Source: Bacteroidota bacterium
Lineage (GTDB): Bacteria > Bacteroidota > Bacteroidia > B-17B0 > Aurantibacillaceae
Length of the DNA stretch: 58,320 nt
Assembly: GCA_025363015.1 (NCBI GenBank)
Contig: JANYEQ010000135.1
Span: 1-58,320, forward strand
Direction: 5' to 3'
The translations under genes and the position numbers were made by a program. The first letter of the stretch is position 1. Every line of letters starts with the position of its first letter. A model generated the notes under the pieces. That model was not told where the DNA came from and ran no database searches. It saw nothing but the letters and a program-made list of their open reading frames with translations. This document shows, piece after piece, positions 1-8,911 of this stretch.

Positions 1-2
1 CT

Positions 3-3000
3 TCCTTCATTATTCCTATATCGACACAATGTTTAACGGGTAATTTATTTAATTTTAATGCGATGAGTGGAGTAGGTGTTCACAGTTATAGTTTTAATCC
101 AGTGGTTGGATCTCCAGGTGTAGGTAATACGGCCAACTATTCGGGTAGTTTTTCGGCTGCAGGAACGTATACGGTAACACATACAGTAACGAATGGGGGG
201 TGTACAAGCTTTACGACTTCGGTAGTGGTTGTAAACCCTATGCCTAGTTTAACAGGTACACCAATAAATGCAAACTGTGGTAATTCAAATGGCAGTATAA
301 TTATAAACAATACATCTCCAGCAGGCCAAACGGCTTCAAGTTTTTCGTTAAATGGGTCGGCTATAGCCTCTCAAACAGCAACAGGATTATCTGCAGGGAC
401 TTATACCATAGGGATGACTAATAACTTTGGCTGTACCTTTTTTACCCCTGTTGTAGTTGCAAATTCGCCAGGCATAACGGCACTGGCGACAACCTTTGTA
501 AATGCAACGTGTGGTAATTCAAACGGTTCCATAAATTTAGGAGCAGTAACAGGCGGTAGTCCAACATATTCATACAATATTAATGCAGGAGTTTACTCTG
601 TAAGTCCGCCCTTAACAGGCTTATCAGCAGGAACGTACACCATAGGTGTAAAAGATGTAAACGGATGTTTATTCACCAAAACAGTAACCATTGTAAATAC
701 CCCACCAATAACCGCCCTATCCTTTACGACTTCACCTACTGCTTGTGTAGGTAACACGGGAGTGTTGGGAATAACGGGAGTAACGGGAGGGACACCGGCT
801 TATAGTTATAGTGTAAACGGAGTAAGTACAGGAGTTACTACCAATAACTTAGCTGCAGGACCACATACAGTGACAGTAATAGATGTAGCAGGCTGTACCT
901 ATTCTACCACGGTAAATATACCTACCGTAGCAGGACCAACAACAGCCACTATACTTGTTACTAATGCGGCATGTGGTAATTCAAACGGAAGCGCAACAGT
1001 AACGGCAGTATCGGGAGGATCACCAGGCTATCAATATTCGTTTAATGCAGGTCCATTTAGTGCTGGAAACATACAGGTAGGTATGACAGCAGGACCAAAA
1101 AGTGTGGTGATAAAAGATGCGAACTCATGTACCCTAACCGTAAACTTTGTAATAGGCAACACGGGCAGTCCAAGTTCGGCTATTGCCACCCAAAGTAACG
1201 TCAGTTGTTTTGGAGGAACCAATGGTAGCTTTAGTATAAGCACAAGTGGAGGCACCCCAGGTTATAGTTATACCTTAACCCCAGGTAATGCACTAAGCGG
1301 TACAGGTCAATTTATAAACCTAACCGCCCAAGCCTATACCGTAAACGTACAAGATGCGGCGGGTTGTGTAACCACAGTAACGACAACAATCACCCAACCC
1401 AGTGCCTTAACCCTAAGCGTAAGTAGTAACCAACCCTTTTGTTTTGGAGGCACTAACGGTACAATAACAGCTACCGCTAATGGTGGTAGCCTGCCTTACC
1501 AATACAATTTAAATGCAGGGCCTAACCAGGCTAGTAATGTATTTACAACCGCTATAAGTGCAGGCGCTTATAACATTACAGTAATAGATAATAAAGGCTG
1601 TAGTTTAAGCCAAACGGTTGCGGTAACCCAACCCCCAGTAATAGCCTTAAACTTAAGTAGTAACAATGCCAACTGTAGTGCTCCTAATGGAAATGCTAGC
1701 GTAACTGCTACAGGAGGCACCCCAATATATACCTATAGTTGGTCACCAAGTGGTGGTACAGGTCCACAAACCTCGGGTGTAATAGCCGGAAACTATACCG
1801 TAACCGTAAAAGACACTAAAAACTGTGTACAAACAGGCGTAGTAACAGTAAGCGCTTCGCTAAGCGGCACGGCCGTTGTATCTAATGTAAGTAATGTAAC
1901 TTGCTTTGGTGCAGCCAATGGAAGCATTACTGCTAATATGGTAGGAGGCACATCGCCATTAACCTATACATGGAGTACAGGCTCTAACTTACAAACCGTA
2001 ACAGGATTAGCACCCGGTAGCTATACCGTATTTGTAACTGATTTTTATGGTTGTAAATCAAGTACAATAGCCACTATTACCCAACCAGGTGCCATTAATT
2101 TACAATTAGTAGGCAGTCCAGCTACGTGTTTTAATACCGCAACAGGGAGTGCAACGGCCACCATATTAGGCGGCGGAACCCCAGGCTTTACATATTTATG
2201 GGCAGCAGGTGGGGCTACTACCAATGTGGCTTCGGGTTTAACAGCAGGCCTTTATACTTGCCAAGCCACCGATGCGAATGGTTGTGTGGCAACAAAAACA
2301 GTAAGCATTACCCAACCCAGCTCAGTAACTATAAACACAAGTACTACCACGGCGGCATGTAACCAGTCTAATGGTTCTATAACATCTACCGTAACAGGTG
2401 GCACAGGGCCATATACCTATACTTGGAGTACAGGTTCAAACGCTTCCAACTTATCAAACGTATTTGCGGGTACGTATACCATACAAGTAAAAGATAACAA
2501 TAATTGTATATATGTATCGGCAGCAACCGTACCCAATGCATCGGGTCCAAGCATATCTATTACCAGCCAAACCAATGTCAGTTGTAATGGTGGAAGCAAT
2601 GGCGCTGCGGTGGCACAAATATCAGGCGGTACACCAGGCCCAGGTTTTCCGGTATATAATTGGAGCAATGGTCAAAATACAGGTACGGCGACTAATTTAT
2701 TAGCAGGTGTTTATACCGCTTCGGTAACGGATGCAGCAGGATGTATAGCTTCGGTGAGTGTTGCCATTACCCAACCTTTAACCTTAACAGTAACAGTAAG
2801 TGGTATCAATCCAAAATGTTTTAATGCTACCAATGGTACTGCAAATGCAGGTGTGTTAGGTGGCACAGCCCCTTATACTTACGCTTGGTTACCAGCACCA
2901 GGAGCAGGAGGCACAACTTCTACCCCAAGCGGTATGGGTCCAGGAAATTACATTGTAACCGTAACCGATAATAAAGGCTGTACCAAACAAGGTACCGTCA

Positions 3001-6000
3001 CCTTAGCTAATCCAGCACAAATGTTGGCTAGTGTAAGCAGTACTAACTTAACGTGTTTTAATGCAAACAATGGTTTAGCCGCAGCCACAACAAGCAATGC
3101 GGTAGGGGTTATTTCTTATTATTATACAGGAGGCGCCTCGCCATTAACCACACAAAATGTAAGTAATTTAAGTGCTGCTACCTATACGATGTTGGCTACC
3201 GATCAAAATTCGTGTACCGCTACTGTTGTATTTACAGTAACCCAACCCCCGGTATTAACGGTTGGTATTACAGCTACAGGCAATGTAAGTTGTAGTGGAG
3301 GTAATAATGGTTTTGCTACCAGTAGTCCTACAGGTGGCACCCCAGGCTATAGTTATTTATGGAGTAATGGCCAAACGGCAGCAACGAGTACGAGTTTAAC
3401 GGCGGGTAATTATACCATCACCGTAACCGATACTAAAAGCTGTACAGCAACAGCAGTGGCAAACATTACCCAACCCTCAGGTTTAACAGCCATTGTTACA
3501 GGTACTAACGTAACTTGTAATGGTTTAAACAATGGCATAGGTAATGTAAACTATGCAGGCGGTACAGGCATACCAGCTATATTGTGGCAACCAGGTTTGC
3601 AAGTAGTACAAACCCCAACCAACTTAAGCGCACCACAAATACACACCGTAACCCTAACAGATGGTAATGGATGTACGTTAACTAAAACTTTAAACATTAG
3701 CCAACCACCAGCCCTAACAGCTACAATAAATAACATTGTGTTTACCAATTGTAATCAATCAAACGGTAGTGCATCAGTAGCAGTAGGTGGTGGTGCAGGA
3801 GGTTATACCTATCAGTGGACATCGAATCCAACTTTTATTAATAACAATATTACCAACGTAGTAGCGGGTGCTTATACGGTAGTAGTAACCGATGCCAATG
3901 GTTGTAAACAAGATGCCATTGCAGGTATAAATAATATTGCAGGCCCTACTATTACCAGTTTAATAAGCACATCGGTAATATGTTATGGGCAAGCCAATGG
4001 TGGTGCTACGGTAACAGCAACAGGTGCTAGTACTTTAAGTTATTTATGGAGTTACTTAAACCAAACGGTAACGGCAGTAAACAATTTGCCAAATGGTTTA
4101 CACAGCATAACTGTCACCGATGCTGCTAATTGTATCACTGTAGGCACGGTAAGTATTGTTCAACCCACACAAGTAGTAAGTGCCATAGGAGGCTTTACCA
4201 ATGTAAGTTGTAGTGGTTCGGCAAATGGAATGGCGACGGTATTAGCAAATGGTGGTAATCCGGGTTATACATATAGCTGGACACCTACAGGAAACATAAC
4301 AGCCACCCTGACCAATGCTAACCCAGGAACATATACCGTAGTGGTAAAAGATGTAAATAATTGCCCAACGACAAGTACGGTAACAATATCTACTCCAAAC
4401 CCATTAATAATAACTACCAATACTGTACAAAATGTAAACTGTAATGGAGGTAGTAATGGCATAATAAATACCAGTATTACGGGTGGTACACCTACCTATA
4501 GTATTACCTGGAGCCCGGCTCAGCCAAGTAATCCAGTAATAACAAATTTACCAGCAGGAACATATAATCTATCTATTTTAGATAACAAAGGTTGCGCTAC
4601 TAATAGTGTTTACACCATTACCCAACCAACACCATTAAGCATAGTAAGTAGCAATACTACAGCGGCAACGTGTGGTAATGCAAATGGTACGGCGGTAGTA
4701 GTGATAACAGGCGGTACAAGTCCTTATAACTATAGTTGGAATACACCTGGCCCACAATTAAGTAACAGTGCTACTAATTTAGCAGCTGCTAATTGGGTAT
4801 TAACCACTACTGATAATAAAGGTTGTGTGTTACAAGCCTCTGTATCTATACCTGCCCCTGCTTTACCAACAGTAGTGGCAGCCTTTACCACTCCAAATTG
4901 TTTTGGGCAGTCAACGGGTAGTGCTTCGTTAACGGCAAGTGGGGTGGGGCCATTTACTTATAATTGGAACCCAAGCGGCTTAACTACGGCAGTAATTAGT
5001 GGTATAGGTGCAGCCGCGTATAGTGCAACTGTAACCGATGGCAATGGGTGTAATACCTATACAGCTATTACCATTACCCAACCTCCGGTATTAGTATTAA
5101 ACCAATCTCCACCTCAAACTATTTGCTATGGCGCTAATGCCAATGTATATGGGCAAGGTAGTGGTGGTACTGTGCCTTACAGCTATACCTTAACCAATTT
5201 AACTACAGGAGTGAGTACCTCTTCTACCACCTCAAATGGCATTGTAAGTATTAGTACCTTAACGGCTACTGTGCAGTACACGGTAACGCTAACAGATGCC
5301 AATGGTTGTGCCAATGGACCAAACAACATTATTGTAAACGTAAACCCTCAATTATTAGCCACGGGTACTACCTTTACCTTGTGCGATACCAAAACAGCCA
5401 TTTTAACACCTACTATTACCAGCCAAGGTAATGGCGGACCTTATACGTATAATTGGTCGAATATTACAAGTGTAGCAAATAATACAGTAACCGCAAATTA
5501 CATTACTAATCCAAATACTTACTCAGTAATAGTAAGCGATGGTTGTACGATACCAAATGCTAAGGCTTACTTTACAATATATGTAAATCCAAGCCCACAG
5601 TTTAAATTTGTGCCCGATAGTATAAAAGGCTGTGCGCCATTGGGTGTAACTTTTCAGGCAATATCTACCAGTACAAATTACAATGCCAGTGGCGATACGT
5701 ATTATTGGAATGTTGGTGTTGATGAATATACAGGCTATGGTAATCCAAAAGGAGTGGTATATACCCAGCCTGGTATTTACTCGGTATTAGCAGTGGCTAC
5801 TAATAGTTTTGGTTGTACGCAAACCATAAAGGCACCAAGAATAGTACAAGTATATGCTGTACCCATAGCTGAGTTTGTGCCTAATCCACAAAATATAGGC
5901 TTGTTTGAGCCCGTAATATCTTTTACCAATCAATCCATTGGAGCGACTTCGTATGTATGGAATTTTGGTGATTATGCTTCCTTAAGCAACACCTCGGGCA

Positions 6001-6404
6001 TTACCCACCCAAACCATACTTATGATGCAGTGGGGCAATACAATGTATATTTAGTGGCAATAAATGCCAAAGGGTGTAGCGATACGGCAATGCACATGAT
6101 TGAGATTAACCCTGAAATGGGTGTATATATCCCCAATGCTTTTACCCCTGATGAGAATGGTGTAAACGATGTGTTTCAGCCCAAAGGATTTGGAATAAAT
6201 GAAGATAAGTATAAAATGGAAATTTTTGATCGTTGGGGCGAGTTAATCTTCTCATCTAACAGCTTTAAAAAAGGTTGGGATGGTAAAATTAAAGGTAGCA
6301 CCCAAGTGGCTAAAGATGATGTGTACATCTATAAAATATTTATTACCGACCTGCAAGGAAACAAAAAAAATTACGTAGGCCATGTAACGCTTATTAAACA
6401 ATAA
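3..6404 (+). CDS. SprB-repeat giant adhesin with T9SS type-B sorting domain (5' partial)
   Basis: This is the C-terminal part of a very large secreted surface protein. The frame is open from base 3 with no stop, so the ATG at 63 is internal and the true start lies outside the window. After an N-terminal PKD-like remnant I count about 22 SprB-type repeats of 80-90 residues. Each has an N-x-x-C-x-G-x-x-NG-like start, a GGTPGYSYxW-like core, an AGxYTVTVTDxxGC strand and an ITQP end. Two PKD-like domains follow at about residues 1830-2010 (counted from base 63). The last 90 residues (from PNAFTPDENGVND to the end) are a gliding-motility-associated C-terminal domain, the type-B signal for T9SS export. 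Family knowledge: SprB is the mobile gliding adhesin of Flavobacterium; here adhesin is the safe call, gliding is inference. No sprF/porP gene follows; a terminator does. G+C is visibly higher than in neighbouring genes. Confidence 0.88.
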   Translation, partial: SFIIPISTQCLTGNLFNFNAMSGVGVHSYSFNPVVGSPGVGNTANYSGSFSAAGTYTVTHTVTNGGCTSFTTSVVVVNPMPSLTGTPINANCGNSNGSIIINNTSPAGQTASSFSLNGSAIASQTATGLSAGTYTIGMTNNFGCTFFTPVVVANSPGITALATTFVNATCGNSNGSINLGAVTGGSPTYSYNINAGVYSVSPPLTGLSAGTYTIGVKDVNGCLFTKTVTIVNTPPITALSFTTSPTACVGNTGVLGITGVTGGTPAYSYSVNGVSTGVTTNNLAAGPHTVTVIDVAGCTYSTTVNIPTVAGPTTATILVTNAACGNSNGSATVTAVSGGSPGYQYSFNAGPFSAGNIQVGMTAGPKSVVIKDANSCTLTVNFVIGNTGSPSSAIATQSNVSCFGGTNGSFSISTSGGTPGYSYTLTPGNALSGTGQFINLTAQAYTVNVQDAAGCVTTVTTTITQPSALTLSVSSNQPFCFGGTNGTITATANGGSLPYQYNLNAGPNQASNVFTTAISAGAYNITVIDNKGCSLSQTVAVTQPPVIALNLSSNNANCSAPNGNASVTATGGTPIYTYSWSPSGGTGPQTSGVIAGNYTVTVKDTKNCVQTGVVTVSASLSGTAVVSNVSNVTCFGAANGSITANMVGGTSPLTYTWSTGSNLQTVTGLAPGSYTVFVTDFYGCKSSTIATITQPGAINLQLVGSPATCFNTATGSATATILGGGTPGFTYLWAAGGATTNVASGLTAGLYTCQATDANGCVATKTVSITQPSSVTINTSTTTAACNQSNGSITSTVTGGTGPYTYTWSTGSNASNLSNVFAGTYTIQVKDNNNCIYVSAATVPNASGPSISITSQTNVSCNGGSNGAAVAQISGGTPGPGFPVYNWSNGQNTGTATNLLAGVYTASVTDAAGCIASVSVAITQPLTLTVTVSGINPKCFNATNGTANAGVLGGTAPYTYAWLPAPGAGGTTSTPSGMGPGNYIVTVTDNKGCTKQGTVTLANPAQMLASVSSTNLTCFNANNGLAAATTSNAVGVISYYYTGGASPLTTQNVSNLSAATYTMLATDQNSCTATVVFTVTQPPVLTVGITATGNVSCSGGNNGFATSSPTGGTPGYSYLWSNGQTAATSTSLTAGNYTITVTDTKSCTATAVANITQPSGLTAIVTGTNVTCNGLNNGIGNVNYAGGTGIPAILWQPGLQVVQTPTNLSAPQIHTVTLTDGNGCTLTKTLNISQPPALTATINNIVFTNCNQSNGSASVAVGGGAGGYTYQWTSNPTFINNNITNVVAGAYTVVVTDANGCKQDAIAGINNIAGPTITSLISTSVICYGQANGGATVTATGASTLSYLWSYLNQTVTAVNNLPNGLHSITVTDAANCITVGTVSIVQPTQVVSAIGGFTNVSCSGSANGMATVLANGGNPGYTYSWTPTGNITATLTNANPGTYTVVVKDVNNCPTTSTVTISTPNPLIITTNTVQNVNCNGGSNGIINTSITGGTPTYSITWSPAQPSNPVITNLPAGTYNLSILDNKGCATNSVYTITQPTPLSIVSSNTTAATCGNANGTAVVVITGGTSPYNYSWNTPGPQLSNSATNLAAANWVLTTTDNKGCVLQASVSIPAPALPTVVAAFTTPNCFGQSTGSASLTASGVGPFTYNWNPSGLTTAVISGIGAAAYSATVTDGNGCNTYTAITITQPPVLVLNQSPPQTICYGANANVYGQGSGGTVPYSYTLTNLTTGVSTSSTTSNGIVSISTLTATVQYTVTLTDANGCANGPNNIIVNVNPQLLATGTTFTLCDTKTAILTPTITSQGNGGPYTYNWSNITSVANNTVTANYITNPNTYSVIVSDGCTIPNAKAYFTIYVNPSPQFKFVPDSIKGCAPLGVTFQAISTSTNYNASGDTYYWNVGVDEYTGYGNPKGVVYTQPGIYSVLAVATNSFGCTQTIKAPRIVQVYAVPIAEFVPNPQNIGLFEPVISFTNQSIGATSYVWNFGDYASLSNTSGITHPNHTYDAVGQYNVYLVAINAKGCSDTAMHMIEINPEMGVYIPNAFTPDENGVNDVFQPKGFGINEDKYKMEIFDRWGELIFSSNSFKKGWDGKIKGSTQVAKDDVYIYKIFITDLQGNKKNYVGHVTLIKQ

Positions 6405-6422
6405 CACTCATCCTCTACTATT

Positions 6423-6457
6423 AAAAAAAAGCTACTCAGGTTAGAGTAGCTTTTTTT
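6423..6457 (+). terminator. Rho-independent terminator after the SprB-like gene
   Basis: A 7-bp perfect stem GCTACTC/GAGTAGC (6431-6437 and 6444-6450) with a 6-nt loop is flanked by 8 A on the left and 7 T on the right. It lies 19 nt past the adhesin stop codon and could work in both directions. It separates the adhesin from the aldehyde dehydrogenase gene. Confidence 0.92.
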
Positions 6458-6497
6458 ATGAAGTATTTTTACTAATTTTATTTTTTATTAATAAAAT

Positions 6498-7940
6498 ATG
6501 CAATACATAAAAAATTATATAAACGGAGAGTTAGTTGAACCAACTTTAAAAACATATTTAGATAATTATAATCCTGCAACAGGCGAAATATATTCTCTAA
6601 TACCAGATAGTAACGAGCAAGATGTAGAATTAGCGTATCAATCTGCTAAAAATGCCTTTAAGGAGTGGAGTATTACTCCAAAAGAAAAACGTTCGATTTA
6701 CCTTTTAAAAATAGCATCTTTAATCGAAAAAAATTTAGATAAACTAGCTTTGGCTGAAAGCATAGACAATGGAAAACCTTTAAAATTAGCTAAAATGGTA
6801 GATATTCCTCGTGCCGCTGCCAATTTTCATTTTTATGGAACCGGCATTTTACACTATGCCTCACAAGCGCATAGTATGGAAGAAACTGCAATTAATTACA
6901 CACTTCGTCAGCCTGTTGGTGTTGCAGGATGTATTAGCCCTTGGAATTTACCTTTGTATTTATTTACATGGAAAATAGCCCCTGCCCTTGCTGCGGGCTG
7001 TACAGTAATAGCTAAGCCTAGTGAAATTACTCCCATGACTGCCTTTTTACTTTCTGAAATATGTATTGAGGCAGGCTTACCTGCAGGTGTTTTAAACATT
7101 GTGCATGGTTTAGGGGCTAAAGTGGGTAATGCCATTGTAAGCCACAAAAACATTCCATTAATTTCATTTACTGGCGGTACAGCTACTGGTAAACACATAG
7201 CTAGCATTGCCGCACCTATGTTTAAAAAATTATCGTTAGAGCTGGGTGGAAAAAATGCCAATATTATTTTTGCCGATTGTAATTATGATAAAATGTTGGC
7301 TACAACTATTCAATCCTCGTTTGCTAACCAGGGGCAAATATGTTTATGTGGCTCTCGAATTTTTATTGAACGAAAAATTTACGAAAAATTTAAAACTGAT
7401 TTTGTTGCTAAAACTAAAGAGTTAACGGTTGGTAATCCTTTAGATGAAAAAACAAAAATAGGTGCCATTGTATCGCAACAACATCAACAAAAAATATTAA
7501 GTTATATTGAATTAGCAAAAACCGAAGGTGGAAAAATTTTATGTGGCGGTACTCAAATAAATTTAACAGACCAAAATAAAAACGGCTATTATATTGCGCC
7601 AACCATTATTGAAGGACTTAGTTATGATTGCCGAACCAACCAAGAAGAAATTTTTGGCCCAGTAGTTACCATTAGCCCATTTGATACTGAAGAAGAAGTA
7701 TTAACGATGGCAAATAGCACACAGTATGGCTTAGCAAGTATTTTATGGACAGAAAATTTAACCCGTTCGCACCAAATGGCCAATAATTTACACGCAGGCA
7801 TTGTGTGGGTAAACTGTTGGTTACTACGCGATTTAAGAACACCATTTGGTGGTGTAAAAGCCAGTGGTGTGGGTAGAGAGGGTGGTTTTGAGGCTTTAGA
7901 TTTTTTTACGGAACCTAAAAATGTGTGCATTAAAATGTAA
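6498..7940 (+). CDS. Aldehyde dehydrogenase, ALDH8 / 2-aminomuconic semialdehyde dehydrogenase-like
   Basis: NAD-dependent aldehyde dehydrogenase of 480 aa, full length for the family. Visible motifs are SPWNLP with Asn150 (oxyanion hole), FTGGTATGKHI (cofactor region), LELGGKN with general base Glu248, GQICLCG with catalytic Cys282, and the C-terminal PFGGVKASGVGREGG. The stretch WVNCWLLRDLRTPFGG is characteristic of the ALDH8A1 and 2-aminomuconate/2-hydroxymuconate semialdehyde dehydrogenase branch, which in many Bacteroidota serves tryptophan breakdown by the kynurenine route. No other kynurenine-pathway gene lies next to it, so the substrate is inferred from the signature only. It stands alone after a terminator and before a separate promoter. 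The ATG directly precedes the expected N-terminal domain. Confidence 0.85.
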   Translation: MQYIKNYINGELVEPTLKTYLDNYNPATGEIYSLIPDSNEQDVELAYQSAKNAFKEWSITPKEKRSIYLLKIASLIEKNLDKLALAESIDNGKPLKLAKMVDIPRAAANFHFYGTGILHYASQAHSMEETAINYTLRQPVGVAGCISPWNLPLYLFTWKIAPALAAGCTVIAKPSEITPMTAFLLSEICIEAGLPAGVLNIVHGLGAKVGNAIVSHKNIPLISFTGGTATGKHIASIAAPMFKKLSLELGGKNANIIFADCNYDKMLATTIQSSFANQGQICLCGSRIFIERKIYEKFKTDFVAKTKELTVGNPLDEKTKIGAIVSQQHQQKILSYIELAKTEGGKILCGGTQINLTDQNKNGYYIAPTIIEGLSYDCRTNQEEIFGPVVTISPFDTEEEVLTMANSTQYGLASILWTENLTRSHQMANNLHAGIVWVNCWLLRDLRTPFGGVKASGVGREGGFEALDFFTEPKNVCIKM

Positions 7941-7976
7941 ATATTTTAAATTTTTTACCTAAATTTTTTAGAGAAA

Positions 7977-8012
7977 TTGTTGTAAAATCGATTAATTTAA
8001 TTAATATATTTG
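7977..8012 (+). promoter_or_regulatory. Putative Bacteroidota promoter for the 8037 membrane-protein gene
   Basis: A -33-like TTGTTG (7977-7982) and a -7-like TATATTTG (8005-8012, fits TAnnTTTG) are separated by 22 nt, within the usual spacing for the Bacteroidota primary sigma factor. The ATG follows 24 nt downstream. Assigned by motif only. Confidence 0.5.
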
Positions 8013-8036
8013 TAATGTAAAGTATTAGTTACTTTT

Positions 8037-8465
8037 ATGAAACTAAACATTAGGTTTTTTATTTCTTGGATTGCCTGCGCACTTGTAATGTTTATATTAT
8101 TTTACATTTGGCATGGCGTATTTTTAAACGATTTTAAACGTATTAAATTCCCAATAACTTGGTTTGTAATGTTTGCCGCCCTTACCTATTTAATTTTTGG
8201 AGCAGGTATTTATTTGTTATTCGAATCGCAAATAATGCGTAGTATTCGTAGTGTATTTATGCGAGGTTTACTATGCGGTGTAATTGCAGGCTTTTCGTTA
8301 TTTATGATTGCAACGGTTGTAAATATTTCGTTAACAAAGCATTTAAGCATGCAGCATTTGTTAGTAGATTGCCTGTGGCAAATTGCTGAACAAACTGTAG
8401 GAGCTATGGTAATAGTTGTTTTAAGAGGATTTATACACGATAGCGTACCACATAACGCAGATTAA
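8037..8465 (+). CDS. Small four-helix integral membrane protein, function unknown
   Basis: A 142-aa protein with four hydrophobic segments at roughly residues 7-28, 42-64, 75-96 and 112-132, and no signal-peptide cleavage site or cytoplasmic domain. I do not recognise a family with confidence; the layout resembles small DUF-type inner-membrane proteins of Bacteroidota. It has its own promoter-like motif upstream and is followed after 11 nt by apaG on the same strand, so the two are probably co-transcribed. No catalytic motif is visible. Confidence 0.7.
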   Translation: MKLNIRFFISWIACALVMFILFYIWHGVFLNDFKRIKFPITWFVMFAALTYLIFGAGIYLLFESQIMRSIRSVFMRGLLCGVIAGFSLFMIATVVNISLTKHLSMQHLLVDCLWQIAEQTVGAMVIVVLRGFIHDSVPHNAD

Positions 8466-8476
8466 TTTAATTTTAT

Positions 8477-8863
8477 ATGTTTAAAATTACAACAAATAAT
8501 ATTGAAATTTCGGTACAAACAAAATACTTTTGGCAACAAAGTATTCCTAAAGAAAATCATTATTTTTTTGTGTATTATATTACTATTGAAAATAAAGGCG
8601 ATTATACCGTACAACTTTTAAAACGCCATTGGGAAATTTTTGATAGCGGTAACGAAACACGCTTTGTGGATGGTGAAGGCGTTGTAGGTGAAATGCCTAT
8701 TTTAGAACCTAATCAAAAATTTACCTATAATAGTGGTTGCAATTTAGTAAGCGAAATAGGTTATATGAAAGGCCATTATGAAATGCAAGAATTAGTAACT
8801 AATAAAATATTTAAAGTACAAATACCAAAGTTTGATTTAGTAGTGCCCGCTAAATTAAATTAA
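8477..8863 (+). CDS. apaG: ApaG domain protein
   Basis: A 128-aa single-domain protein matching ApaG, an immunoglobulin-like beta fold found in most proteobacteria and Bacteroidota. Recognisable parts are YFVYxITIENxG near residues 30-40, LLKRHWxIxDxxG (residues 47-59), VxGExPxLxPxxxFxYxSG (residues 70-90) and the MxGHYxM segment. In Salmonella ApaG was linked to Co/Mg efflux (corD) but its biochemical role is unsettled. It is the second gene of a two-gene unit behind a small membrane protein, and is convergent with the PorE-like gene across 48 bp of T-rich sequence in which no clear hairpin is visible. Confidence 0.88.
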   Translation: MFKITTNNIEISVQTKYFWQQSIPKENHYFFVYYITIENKGDYTVQLLKRHWEIFDSGNETRFVDGEGVVGEMPILEPNQKFTYNSGCNLVSEIGYMKGHYEMQELVTNKIFKVQIPKFDLVVPAKLN

Positions 8864-8911
8864 TATTTTTTTTTAATACTTACTGTATCTTTTTTATCCT
8901 TTAACACTTAG

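Noticed and set aside
1031-1255. Minus-strand open frame within the adhesin gene, and similar ones at 2417-2668, 3551-3748 and 4265-4462
   Set aside because: Opposite-strand shadows of the Gly/Thr-rich repeat codons, with no start context or family match.
1031-6100. Regularly spaced near-identical DNA segments in the first 6 kb as a CRISPR or tandem non-coding repeat
   Set aside because: They are in frame within one open reading frame and translate to SprB domains of variable length.
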